Shown piece by piece: positions 7,849 to 16,468 of a stretch of 64,000 nt of DNA. Location: contig NZ_JABMKZ010000004.1 in assembly GCF_013204855.1 (NCBI RefSeq), forward strand, positions 372,001 through 436,000, read 5' to 3'. The DNA is from Paenibacillus alba. GTDB lineage: Bacteria > Bacillota > Bacilli > Paenibacillales > NBRC-103111. The notes beneath the pieces were generated by a model, which had not been told where the DNA came from, made no database searches, and saw only the letters and a program-made list of their open reading frames with translations. The position numbers were made by a program, and so were the translations under genes. Positions within the stretch are counted from its first letter, which is position 1, and every line of letters starts with the position of its first letter.

Positions 7849-8739
7849 TTAGTCATAATGAATTTTGCGATCCCAGCCAAAAAATTGCAGCGAGGATACG
7901 ATCAGCAGAAGAACGACAAGCACCATCGTCATCGCCGCACCCATGCCTTGGTCGTAGTAGCTAAATGCCGTTTCATAGATGTAATAAAGGAGCAGACTGC
8001 TGGCGTTGTCAGGTCCTCCTTTGGTCATGATCCATAAATGATCGACCAGCTTGAAGGCATTCGTCACGGCCACAACGGCCACGAAGAGTGTTGTTGGCAT
8101 TGTTAGCGGGATCGTGATGCGTCCAAGCACTTTCCACATGCCAACGCCATCCACAGAAGCAGATTCGTACAAATCTTTGGGGATCTGCTGCAAAGCGGCT
8201 AAGTAGAAAATCATGAAATAGCCTGCTTCCTTCCAAATGATCATGACGATCAGCGCAGCCATTACCGTTTTGGGTTGGCCGAGTAAGCTAACCTCTTGTT
8301 GACTGAACCAGGAGGCCACGTGAGCAAGCAAGCCAAATTTAGGCGTGTATAAGAATAGCCAAATATTTGCTACAGCAATCATAGGGATCATATTCGGATA
8401 AAAATAGGCAACTCTCATCAAACCCTTGCCACGGATGGCTTTATCAGCGAATAAGGCCATGACAAAGGCAAGTGCCATCGAAGTGGGCACCGTTCCAAGG
8501 GCAAACCAGACATTGTTGATGAACACTTTCACGAACACGGGATCTTCCAGCAGCCCAGCATAGTTGCCAAACCCGTTAAATACAGGCACAGGCGTCGCCA
8601 AGTCCAGCCGGAACAAACTTAGCCATATCGTCTTCAAGATCGGATAGTAGGTGAATACACCGAGGATAAGCAGCGAGGGCAGCAGCAATCCCCAACCCCA
8701 GCTGTTCCGCTTCAGCCGTTCACTCCAAATGGAATTCAT
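7849..8739 (-). CDS. Carbohydrate ABC transporter permease, MalF type (CUT1)
   Basis: A 296-aa membrane permease starting MNSIWSERLKRN with hydrophobic segments from about residue 17 onward. The EAA loop is YESASVDGVGMWKVLGRITI. The start at ATG 8739 was chosen because AGAAGGAG lies 9 nt upstream and the first helix then falls at the usual place; a longer open frame to 8820 has no ribosome site. It forms the membrane channel with the MalG-type subunit encoded next. Confidence 0.87.
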   Translation of the reverse strand: MNSIWSERLKRNSWGWGLLLPSLLILGVFTYYPILKTIWLSLFRLDLATPVPVFNGFGNYAGLLEDPVFVKVFINNVWFALGTVPTSMALAFVMALFADKAIRGKGLMRVAYFYPNMIPMIAVANIWLFLYTPKFGLLAHVASWFSQQEVSLLGQPKTVMAALIVMIIWKEAGYFMIFYLAALQQIPKDLYESASVDGVGMWKVLGRITIPLTMPTTLFVAVVAVTNAFKLVDHLWIMTKGGPDNASSLLLYYIYETAFSYYDQGMGAAMTMVLVVLLLIVSSLQFFGWDRKIHYD

Positions 8740-8831
8740 AGGATGATTCTCCTTCTGTGAATAAAGCCCCACCGGACAAGCAGGTAAGCTCGCAAGTCCG
8801 ATGGACTGCCTGATTCGCAAACCTTCGTTGT

Positions 8832-10202
8832 TTACTTATTGAATGGTGCAAGAGCGCGTTCGGCTTCTTCTTGCGCTTTCTTCAATGCTCCTGCGGGATC
8901 AATAGTTCCAGACAGCACAGCTTGAATTTGATTCGTCAGCGCTGTCGATACTTTACCGTGATTATGCGTAGACATTTCTGCGTGCGCATATTCAAGCTGA
9001 TCGCGGGCTACGAGCGCCTGCGGGAAGCTGGCTGCGTATTTTTTCATCGTTTCGGTATCAAAAGCCGATTTGCGAACTCCAACATATCCCGTTCCTACGC
9101 TAAACTGCGCAGCTTGCTCCGGTTCTGTCATGAATTTGACGAATTCCCACGCGGCCGCTTGTTTCTTCGGCTCCGTGTCTTTGAAGATATACATGTTGCC
9201 GCCGCCGGTTGGTGAACCAAATTGTTTCTTCATTGGCGGGAAGGCGACACCGAAATCGAATTTTGCGTTATTTTTTACATTGGTGAGATTTCCGCTTGTA
9301 TGTACCATCATCGCTGTTTTGCCTTGGATGAAGTCGGTTGGTACTGTAGCCCAATCAATAATGCCTTCCGCCATAACCTTATGCTTGCGCGAAAGATCCA
9401 ACCAGAATTGAAGTGCTTCGACGTTCTCAGGCTGGTCGAACATCACTTTTTTACCGTCCGAAGACATCAAGTTTACTTTAGGGTCCGTGTGATTCTGAAG
9501 CGCGAATAGTTGAAGCATCCAGTAGGAATCATCATTGCCCGGAATTTCCAAGCCTGCATGTCCATCTCTCTTCAGCTTCTTGGCGTATTCGATCAGATCG
9601 TCCCAAGTTTTCGGCGGTTTCTCTGGATCGAGTCCGGCTTCTTTGAACATTTCCTTGTTATAGTACAAAACGATAGTACTGCGTTGGAACGGAATACTGT
9701 AGGTTTTGCCGCCTGTTTGCGTATCTTCAACAAATGCGGGGTAGAAATCCTTAATATTGATGCTGGGATCTTTCGCAATGAAATCATCCAACGGAATAAT
9801 GGCGTTAGAGTCTAGCATGGAATAAAGCTCCGTTGACATCATGACAGCCACATCTGGCGGCTGCTTCGCTTGAATGCCAGATTGGATTTTGATCGTGTTG
9901 TCTCCATAGTTGCCGGTATAAACAGGCTTCACTTTGATGTTCGGATGAGACTCCATGAATTTGTTCGTCATTCCGTCGATCACCTTCATGACCGGACCGC
10001 CTACGTTCACTGGGTAATAGAAGGTCAGTTCCACCGGCTCATTCGTTGCCTTGGCGCTCTCGGCTGGTGTTGTTGATGCAGAAGAAGCTGGTGAAGAAGG
10101 ATTGGGACTCGCTGTTGTGCCTTTGGTACTCGTTTGACCGCAGCCTGCTAGAAGTGTCATCCCGACAGTTGGCAGCAGCAGCCATTTCAAGTGCTTTTGC
10201 AT
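8832..10202 (-). CDS. Extracellular sugar-binding lipoprotein (family 1 solute-binding protein)
   Basis: A 456-aa secreted lipoprotein. The start at ATG 10202 follows AAAGGAGAG and gives a standard signal peptide (KHLKWLLLPTVGMTLLAGC) whose Cys in the LAGC lipobox would be lipidated. A serine/threonine/proline-rich linker follows. The body shows the family-1 pattern (PVELTFYYPVNVGGP, FMESHPNIKVKPVYTGNYGD, PPKTWDDLIEYAKKL, FVKFMTEPEQAAQF). It captures an oligosaccharide or glycoside for the two permeases downstream. It is the first gene of the transporter block, 225 bp after the response-regulator gene, so it may have its own promoter; a TATACT -10-like box lies near 10260. Confidence 0.88.
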   Translation of the reverse strand: MQKHLKWLLLPTVGMTLLAGCGQTSTKGTTASPNPSSPASSASTTPAESAKATNEPVELTFYYPVNVGGPVMKVIDGMTNKFMESHPNIKVKPVYTGNYGDNTIKIQSGIQAKQPPDVAVMMSTELYSMLDSNAIIPLDDFIAKDPSINIKDFYPAFVEDTQTGGKTYSIPFQRSTIVLYYNKEMFKEAGLDPEKPPKTWDDLIEYAKKLKRDGHAGLEIPGNDDSYWMLQLFALQNHTDPKVNLMSSDGKKVMFDQPENVEALQFWLDLSRKHKVMAEGIIDWATVPTDFIQGKTAMMVHTSGNLTNVKNNAKFDFGVAFPPMKKQFGSPTGGGNMYIFKDTEPKKQAAAWEFVKFMTEPEQAAQFSVGTGYVGVRKSAFDTETMKKYAASFPQALVARDQLEYAHAEMSTHNHGKVSTALTNQIQAVLSGTIDPAGALKKAQEEAERALAPFNK

Positions 10203-10427
10203 GGGTTGGTTCTCTCCTTTTTCTTGTTTACATAGGCTTGATTGCACCCTTCTCGTTTAGTATAGAAGCTGTTCTGGTAGTTGGACATGACCGGCTTTGA
10301 CTGATTATTTATCTACTTGTGAATCGGAGGCTTGATGACGAGGAATTGTATCGCTTTGTTAAAGAGCACGTAAACCACTTCGAGCTTTGCCCTGCGAACT
10401 TATCATTTTTTGCCAAACATTTATCAG

Positions 10428-11978
10428 CTACTCCTGGTAACGCGAAGGAGAAACACCTCTTACTTTTTTGAACATGCGGGTAAATGAGCTCAAATTTTGA
10501 TAGCCAAGCTTCTCGGAAATTAGCGTGAGCGGCAAACCGCTCTTCATCAGCGCCATAGCAGCTTCTGTCTTCTCATAGAGGACATAATCGGTGAAGCTGG
10601 AATCTGTCACTTCTTTGAACATGCGGCTCAAATGCGAGTTATTCATATGAAACGTGTCCGCTATATCCTGAAGGGAGAATTCTCGGTGCATGTTGGACTT
10701 GATATACTGCTTAATTAATAGAATGAGCTTCGATTTGTCATCTTGCGCATAACAATCCGCCACAGCCTTCTCCGCACTGTGTACTTCTTCCAGCATAAGC
10801 TCTGACAGTTCCTCTAGCCGGCTGGCCGCATAGATCCGATCCACCAGCTGATGATTCGTTGATATGGAAGCGGTCGTGATTTCTTCGCAGGCCGACCATA
10901 GACGAAAGAGCATTTCTGTCATCATATTTTTGACAATATGCGGATGTAGAAATGGCGGCTCAATTAGCGCCTTGCAAAGTGCTTCAAATTGCGGGTTGAT
11001 GTCAGCAAACTGAAGCGCTCCAATTCGCTCGTAGATGTCTTTTTTCATCTTTTGAATAGGCTCTGTGAGCGTATCGCGAATCAATCGGTCACTCTCCCTA
11101 ACGATGCGGCCGCTGTGATGATAGAAATCAAGCTGAAGAAGCTCGGCTGCCTGAAGAGCATAAACACGCCAATCATACGGGTCGTCAAAAGTGGAACTGA
11201 TCGCAATGGTGATCGTGATGCCCAGCTTGTCCTGCATCGCTTCCTTCCACCTTTGAGCTTCACTTGCAGGAGGATTTTCCGCTATGATCAGGTGCAGCTT
11301 GCTTTTGGCCGCATCCTCGACTGCGCCTATATAACGGCTTCCCAAGTGCTGGATAGCCAGCTGCTCCAGGTCCGCGTCACTGCTCGGCCAGATCCCCCTA
11401 GCGGCCACATGCCGTTCTGGTTGAATGACCCAGGCTTGATAGTTTGCCGCTTGAAGAAGCGAAGCAAATTCTTGGAGCTGTACGTCTGATCGCTCGGGCT
11501 GGGATTTAGGCAGTACCCCATCGAGCCAGCTTTGGAGGAACCTTTTTTTACGCTGAGCCTTGTCGGCATCGGTTGAACCGGATTCGCTGCCTGCATGTCG
11601 CTTGAGGAGCAATTCGACGGAAATATTTTGCAATATATCGCATAATTCCTTCATATCCAGCGTCGATTTCAACAAGAAATCGGTCACTTGCAGTTGAATA
11701 GCGCTTCGTGCATATTTGATATCCTGCTGACAGGTTAAAATGATAAATTTGGTATCTTCCCGGTGTTTTTTGGCAAATTGAATAAACCGCAACCCGTCCA
11801 TTTTGGGCAGCTCAATGTCTACCAGCACGATATCGGGAAGATGCCGTACGAACATTTCGTAAGCTTCCGAACCATCGCTGGCCTCACAGACAAGCTCCAT
11901 GCCCAGCGTTGACCAAGGGACCGCCTTTTTTAAACCCAGACGCACTAATACTTCATCCTCAACAATCATGACCTTCAT
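10428..11978 (-). CDS. AraC-type response regulator (YesN-like)
   Basis: A 516-aa regulator with an N-terminal receiver domain (MKVMIVEDEVLVRLGLKKAV, phospho-acceptor Asp54 in VLVDIELPKMDG, conserved Lys in FLLKST) and a C-terminal AraC DNA-binding domain with two helix-turn-helix motifs (QDIADTFHMNNSHLSRMFKE and ISEKLGYQNLSSFTRMFKKV). The start at ATG 11978 overlaps the end of the kinase gene by 20 bp and is preceded by AGGTGG; a longer frame reaching 12371 would overlap the kinase by more than 400 bp and has no receiver homology. With the kinase it forms a YesM/YesN-type pair that probably activates the adjacent transporter operon. Confidence 0.9.
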   Translation of the reverse strand: MKVMIVEDEVLVRLGLKKAVPWSTLGMELVCEASDGSEAYEMFVRHLPDIVLVDIELPKMDGLRFIQFAKKHREDTKFIILTCQQDIKYARSAIQLQVTDFLLKSTLDMKELCDILQNISVELLLKRHAGSESGSTDADKAQRKKRFLQSWLDGVLPKSQPERSDVQLQEFASLLQAANYQAWVIQPERHVAARGIWPSSDADLEQLAIQHLGSRYIGAVEDAAKSKLHLIIAENPPASEAQRWKEAMQDKLGITITIAISSTFDDPYDWRVYALQAAELLQLDFYHHSGRIVRESDRLIRDTLTEPIQKMKKDIYERIGALQFADINPQFEALCKALIEPPFLHPHIVKNMMTEMLFRLWSACEEITTASISTNHQLVDRIYAASRLEELSELMLEEVHSAEKAVADCYAQDDKSKLILLIKQYIKSNMHREFSLQDIADTFHMNNSHLSRMFKEVTDSSFTDYVLYEKTEAAMALMKSGLPLTLISEKLGYQNLSSFTRMFKKVRGVSPSRYQE

Positions 11979-13791
11979 AATAGCCACCTGCTTTCTCTTC
12001 CATAATGAGCAAAGGCAATATAATTTCAATTTGCGTACCTTCGCCAAGTCGACTATGAACTTGAATACCATAGGCGCCGCCATATTCCAATGAAATTCTT
12101 TGCTGTAAATTACGCAAGCTGATGCCCGAAGTAGGCCCCATCCCATCCCTATCTGGCTCCTTCGCTTCCAGCAGCGTCCGCAGTGTTGCCGGCTCAATGC
12201 CATTTCCGTTATCTTCGATCCAAATACGAAGTCCCTCCTCACACGCATGGATGCGAAGGTTAAGCCACGGCTTACGGTCAAATGGCGTACAGAAGCCGTG
12301 TGTAATCGCATTTTCGAGCAAAGGTTGGAATGTGAATTTGGGGATGCGGGCATGCAGCACTTGCTGGTCAATTTCCAAATTCAGGTCTATCCGCTTCATA
12401 GAGCGAATTTCCTGAAACCGGATATATTGGAGGGCATACTCCTTCTCCTCTTCAACTTTACTGAACAGCGTATTTGAGTTTTTTAACGTGTAATCCAGCA
12501 TGCGGGTTAGTGCAAGAATCGCGTCAGCCATCGTTGCATTTCCATGCAGAACGGCCATAAAGCGCAGTGCGTTCAGCGAGTTGTGCCAGAAATGCGGCCG
12601 CATCTGCTCCTGCAGCACATGTAATTCTAATCTTCGCTTCTCGCTCTCTACCTCTTTGAGCGTTTGCATCTGCTGCTGAATTTGCTCGAAGAAGCGATAA
12701 ATGCCAGCATGCAAAGTCTCAAGTTCCTTAAACCCCTTATAAGCAAACCTCTCTGGGGACTCGCCCTCTCCCGCTGTTCGCACAATACGAGACATTCGCT
12801 GAAGTGGGAGCAGCAGTTTCGTATAAAGAATGTAGCCAAAAGTAAGGATAAGCAGCACGGAAAAAGCCGTCGTAATGGCTGTCGTCTGCCACACACTAAT
12901 GCTCTCCGCATGCAGCGACTCCATAGGAATAATGGACAGCACCTCCCATGTTGTTGAAGGAATCTGCTTGTAAATAAAATAACAGTCCTGACCAGCAATT
13001 TTTAATTTGCCCGAGCCTGCGGCATTCCCGTTTCTCCCAATCAGCTCATCTAGCTGTTTGCTGTCCATGGATTCGAGATAAGCAGAAACTTCTGAAGAAG
13101 GCTGCGAATTTGCAAAAAGCACTTTCCCTTCCGGCGACAAGATGAAAACAGCATTCAAAGGGTTAATTCTTACCGTATCCAGCAGCGTTTCGATCGCAGA
13201 CCCATTCATTTTAATCGTAAGCGTTCCAAGCGAATGGTCATCCTGGGTCATGTTTTTACTGACATATAAGGCTTGAGGAAAGGAGCTGTAATGAAAATCG
13301 GGGGCTACGTCGGAGCGAATGAAGCTGTTGTCCAAATACAACCGAGTCCCGTACCAAGGGAATGAGGCCATCGTGGATTTGAACCGTTCCTCTTCTTCTT
13401 GATCAATTGGCGGGTAGGCAAACACGCGGTTTTGATCCGTAAGAATCTGAATATATAAAGGAAGGCGCAGCCGGAAGTAGCTCAAATAACCTTCGATCAC
13501 GTCTTTGGGAACATCGTGGTTGTCTTGAATTCTACGCGTCAAATCGGTCTTTACCGATAACGTGCGGGCAAAATCATCAATATAATTCAAATAGTTAATA
13601 AGATTGACGGAAAGGGAGTCCATTTTATCAAATATGATCTGATTGTATTGCTTTTGAATCGTCGTCGTGGATTGTTTGCTGATAATCAATCCTTGAAAAG
13701 CGATTAGAAACAGCACGCTATAGGAGACAAGAACAAAAAGGAGCATTTTCCAGCCGCTCAATAGACTTCTGATTTTTTCTTTGTACAGCAT
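11959..13791 (-). CDS. Sensor histidine kinase (YesM-like)
   Basis: A 610-aa membrane sensor. Helix 1 lies at about residues 17-38, an extracellular sensing domain of about 260 residues follows, then helix 2 (TTAITTAFSVLLILTFGYIL), a HAMP linker, a HisKA_6-type phospho-acceptor (EQMRPHFWHNSLNALR) and an HATPase domain (PLLENAITHGF, EDNGNGIEP). The acceptor motif has W-H-N where the family usually has L-Y-N. ATG 13791 was chosen because CGAGGAG lies 9 nt upstream; the frame is open to GTG 13830. The neighbouring solute-binding protein suggests that the sensed ligand is a sugar. Confidence 0.9.
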   Translation of the reverse strand: MLYKEKIRSLLSGWKMLLFVLVSYSVLFLIAFQGLIISKQSTTTIQKQYNQIIFDKMDSLSVNLINYLNYIDDFARTLSVKTDLTRRIQDNHDVPKDVIEGYLSYFRLRLPLYIQILTDQNRVFAYPPIDQEEEERFKSTMASFPWYGTRLYLDNSFIRSDVAPDFHYSSFPQALYVSKNMTQDDHSLGTLTIKMNGSAIETLLDTVRINPLNAVFILSPEGKVLFANSQPSSEVSAYLESMDSKQLDELIGRNGNAAGSGKLKIAGQDCYFIYKQIPSTTWEVLSIIPMESLHAESISVWQTTAITTAFSVLLILTFGYILYTKLLLPLQRMSRIVRTAGEGESPERFAYKGFKELETLHAGIYRFFEQIQQQMQTLKEVESEKRRLELHVLQEQMRPHFWHNSLNALRFMAVLHGNATMADAILALTRMLDYTLKNSNTLFSKVEEEKEYALQYIRFQEIRSMKRIDLNLEIDQQVLHARIPKFTFQPLLENAITHGFCTPFDRKPWLNLRIHACEEGLRIWIEDNGNGIEPATLRTLLEAKEPDRDGMGPTSGISLRNLQQRISLEYGGAYGIQVHSRLGEGTQIEIILPLLIMEEKAGGYYEGHDC

Positions 13792-13989
13792 GTATCCATT
13801 CTCCTCGAGCATTCTACTTTTATATGACACATTATAGTCTGTAGGGATGTTCAGAAGGTTAAAAGAAGTGTGTATTTTATGTAAATGAGATGGGAATGCG
13901 GTATTGTGAAATAAGAAAAAGCCCCGCTTCGGCAGGAGGGCACAGAAAAAGGCAGTCTCCTCCCTTATGGAAGCTGAGACTGCTCAAAA

Positions 13990-14143
13990 GAGACTGTCGA
14001 ATAACTTTAGAAGATTTGCCCTGTAATCGATTTTTATGTGTGGGTTCAAACAAAAAAAAAAATCGATTACAATCGATCTGAGAGACAGTTAGTCTGTTCA
14101 ATACGCAATTTTGGACCCCCTAAAATAGTTATTCGACAGTCTC
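13990..14143. mobile_element. MITE-like inverted-repeat element (154 bp)
   Basis: Perfect 17-bp terminal inverted repeats GAGACTGTCGAATAACT (13990-14006) and its complement (14127-14143) enclose 120 bp with no coding capacity. The interior has a second hairpin, GTAATCGATTTTT against AAAAAATCGATTAC (14022-14070). The outer flanks share AAAAGGCAGTCTC as a direct repeat (13947-13959 and 14145-14157). This is the form of a non-autonomous transposon remnant or of two fused IS ends. No exact target duplication could be fixed. Confidence 0.6.
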
Positions 14144-14305
14144 GAAAAGGCAGTCTCAGTATGATGTTGCATCTTTCTCAGGATTGGCATGCATTCACAA
14201 GGAGCAATTGCTATATTCACTGTGAATCTCAATGTTATCAAAGTAGAAAACATGATGAAAAGCATAACACATTTGCGGCCTCTAGGAAGGCAGATTTTGC
14301 ATTTC

Positions 14306-14322
14306 ACTGGATAAACTCCAGT
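14306..14322. repeat. Palindrome ACTGGA-N5-TCCAGT, copy 1
   Basis: ACTGGA-taaac-TCCAGT. The same 6-bp arms with a different 5-nt loop recur at 14614-14630. Both lie in the repeat-rich gap next to element B. Confidence 0.6.
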
Positions 14323-14370
14323 CAAAGTAGCATTTCTTCTGAAGCAAACCTTGTCTGCAGAACCTGAATT

Positions 14371-14598
14371 CCTGAGATTGCTCATCTTTTGATGACTTTG
14401 AAGCAACTGCAGGATCAAATACCTGCAAATATGCATCTTTTTTGCTCAGAATCTACCTGCAAAACCTGAATTCCTGCAAATATGCATCTTTTGTTAGATT
14501 TTTTCTAGTTTTAGGAAGAATAATCGATAAATTCCTGCATAATTGCAGGTTTTTTCATTTTTTTAACGATTTTGTTGAAAAAGCCTGCACTTTTGCAG
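14371..14598 (+). repeat. 178-bp four-unit repeat element, copy B, with one extra unit
   Basis: The four standard units start at 14422 and 14473 (both CCTGCAAATATGCATC), 14534 (CCTGCATAATTGCAGG) and 14584 (CCTGCACTTTTGCAG). Spacings are 51, 61 and 50 bp, identical to copy A. A decayed fifth unit, CCTGAGATTGCTCATC, starts at 14371, again exactly 51 bp before the next one. The copy lies in the 1-kb gene-free stretch between the sensor kinase and the MFS gene. Confidence 0.85.
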
Positions 14599-14607
14599 TT
14601 TTACTCT

Positions 14608-14636
14608 GATAACACTGGAGTAATTCCAGTGTTATC
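14608..14636. repeat. Perfect 12-bp-stem hairpin containing ACTGGA-N5-TCCAGT, copy 2
   Basis: GATAACACTGGA (14608-14619) pairs perfectly with TCCAGTGTTATC (14625-14636) around GTAAT. There is no T-run on either side, so it is not an obvious terminator. Confidence 0.7.
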
Positions 14637-14721
14637 TTGAATTTGGCAACAGGGTTGGGGCAGTTAAATAGGCAGTTGCAGTTACGGTTAGACGGTACCA
14701 GTTGGAGCCTCTAAAACAGAT

Positions 14722-14761
14722 GAGGCTGCCTCGCAGTCATTTTCGACTTTGAGACAGCCTC
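14722..14761. repeat. Fold-back GAGGCTG..CAGCCTC, probable fused IS ends
   Basis: GAGGCTGCCTCGCAGTC pairs imperfectly with GACTTTGAGACAGCCTC around a short loop. The arms resemble insertion-sequence ends of the GAGGCTGTCTCAAA type. It lies downstream of the MFS gene and could also act as a transcript end. Confidence 0.45.
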
Positions 14762-14844
14762 TTTACCTACTTTAGTCCAATTTCACAAAATCAAAACAAA
14801 CGTTTCTCAGTAGCCCGCTTGAGCTGCGGGACTCCCTTTGCTTC

Positions 14845-16368
14845 TTAATGGCCGGCCGAATATTCTTCCATTTGGGCAGCCGGGTCTAATTTTTCTTTGC
14901 TCATGAACAATGCCGCAAGCAGCGCAACGGCAGCCGGGATAATCGCCCAAGCAAAGGTATGAACGATGGATGAGGAAAGCGCATCGGTGATCTTATCAAG
15001 AATTTGCGCAGGAATTTTGTCCCGTGTTTCGGGAGTCAGAATTTTACGTGGATCGCTTAGATCGAAGCCTTGCGGCATCTGCCCGCCACCACCGAACGCT
15101 GAAGTCAATTTACTTGTAAAGGTGTGACTTTGAATAATACCGAATACGGTAATACCCAGCGTCATTCCCATGGACCGCAAGAAGTTAAGCGTGGAGCTCG
15201 CAGAGCCGCGCTGCCTTGCCGAGAAGCCATGTATCGCTGCGTTGCTTAGAACGGAGAACGATGAGCCTATCCCCAAACCAATTAGAATCATGAAGATCGT
15301 AACGATGAAGCGTGTAGAGCCTGTCGTTAATGTCGTGAGCAGCGCTATGCCGATGACAAGCAGCGCCAAAGTTGGAATCATGATCGAACGATATTTGAAC
15401 TTCGTCAGCATGGCGCCGCCACCCGCGGCAGTAACCACGGATCCGAGCATCATCGGAAGCAGCACGAGACCCGAATTAGTTGCTGATCCGCCAAGAACAC
15501 CTTGGATGAAGATTGGGATGTAGATGGAGGCCGTAATGAACGCTGCACTGCTGAACATAGCCATGACATTGCTCGTGGTATAGAGACGATTCTTAAACAT
15601 GCCAAAGGTAATGATCGGTTCTTGTGCACGACGCTCGACGAATACAAAACCAATGACAAGCACCACAAAAGCAGCAAACAACCCAATAATCACGCCGGAA
15701 TTCCAAGCATATTGCTTGCCGCCAAGCTCAAGAGCGAACATGAGGCAAACGATTGAAGCTACGAGCGTAAAAGCGCCAAGGTAATCAATTTTTTGCTTGG
15801 AATGCTCAACAGACTCTTTGTAAAAAAAGGCGATCAGAATGAATGCCAGTAATCCCAAAGGCAAGTTGATATAGAAAATCCAAGACCAATTGATATAATC
15901 TGTCAAATAGGCACCCAGAAGCGGCCCGAAAATACTGGAGAGACCAAATACAGCGCCGAATAATCCGCCTAATTTGCCGCGTTTATCCGGAGGAACAACA
16001 TCAAACATGATCGTAAATGCAATTGGCATAAGCGCCCCGCCGCCAATCCCTTGAATAGCACGATAAATACTGAGCTGTATAATCGTATCAGCCGTACCGC
16101 ATAAGGCAGACCCGATCATAAATACAATAAGACCAAAAACGAAGAACCTTTTGCGGCCATACATATCCGATAATTTACCGAAAATCGGCATACCGGCCAT
16201 CTCTGCTACCAGATAAGCAGAAGTTACCCACATTAATTTGTCAAAACCGCCCAACTCTCCGACAATTGTACCGATTGCGGTGGCTACGATCGTGTTATCC
16301 ATCGAAGCCATCAGAATTGCCAGCAGCAAGCCTGCTAAGATAACGCTCATTTTATTTCCTTTTGCCAT
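14845..16368 (-). CDS. Multidrug MFS exporter, DHA2 (EmrB/QacA) type
   Basis: A 507-aa membrane protein with about 14 predicted helices. Motif A appears as GKLSDMYGRKRFFVFGLIVF, preceded by LASMDNTIVATAIGTI, which is the start of helix 1 in QacA/EmrB-like drug/proton antiporters. ATG 16368 was chosen because GTGGAGGG lies 10 nt upstream; an upstream TTG frame lacks a site. It is downstream of the UvrA2 gene on the same strand (100-bp gap), with a MarR regulator divergent from that gene. This is the layout of an inducible drug-resistance locus. The drug is unknown. Confidence 0.87.
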   Translation of the reverse strand: MAKGNKMSVILAGLLLAILMASMDNTIVATAIGTIVGELGGFDKLMWVTSAYLVAEMAGMPIFGKLSDMYGRKRFFVFGLIVFMIGSALCGTADTIIQLSIYRAIQGIGGGALMPIAFTIMFDVVPPDKRGKLGGLFGAVFGLSSIFGPLLGAYLTDYINWSWIFYINLPLGLLAFILIAFFYKESVEHSKQKIDYLGAFTLVASIVCLMFALELGGKQYAWNSGVIIGLFAAFVVLVIGFVFVERRAQEPIITFGMFKNRLYTTSNVMAMFSSAAFITASIYIPIFIQGVLGGSATNSGLVLLPMMLGSVVTAAGGGAMLTKFKYRSIMIPTLALLVIGIALLTTLTTGSTRFIVTIFMILIGLGIGSSFSVLSNAAIHGFSARQRGSASSTLNFLRSMGMTLGITVFGIIQSHTFTSKLTSAFGGGGQMPQGFDLSDPRKILTPETRDKIPAQILDKITDALSSSIVHTFAWAIIPAAVALLAALFMSKEKLDPAAQMEEYSAGH

Positions 16369-16468
16369 CTCACTTGTTCCCTCCACACTATCCATCTGCC
16401 ATATCAATTACTATTTCTCACAAGATCAACACTCATTCCTTACGAACGAAATCAATCTCAATATATGT

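Noticed and set aside
11979..12371. N-terminal extension of the 10.4-kb response regulator
   Set aside because: It overlaps the kinase gene; the receiver domain and ribosome site define ATG 11978 as the start.
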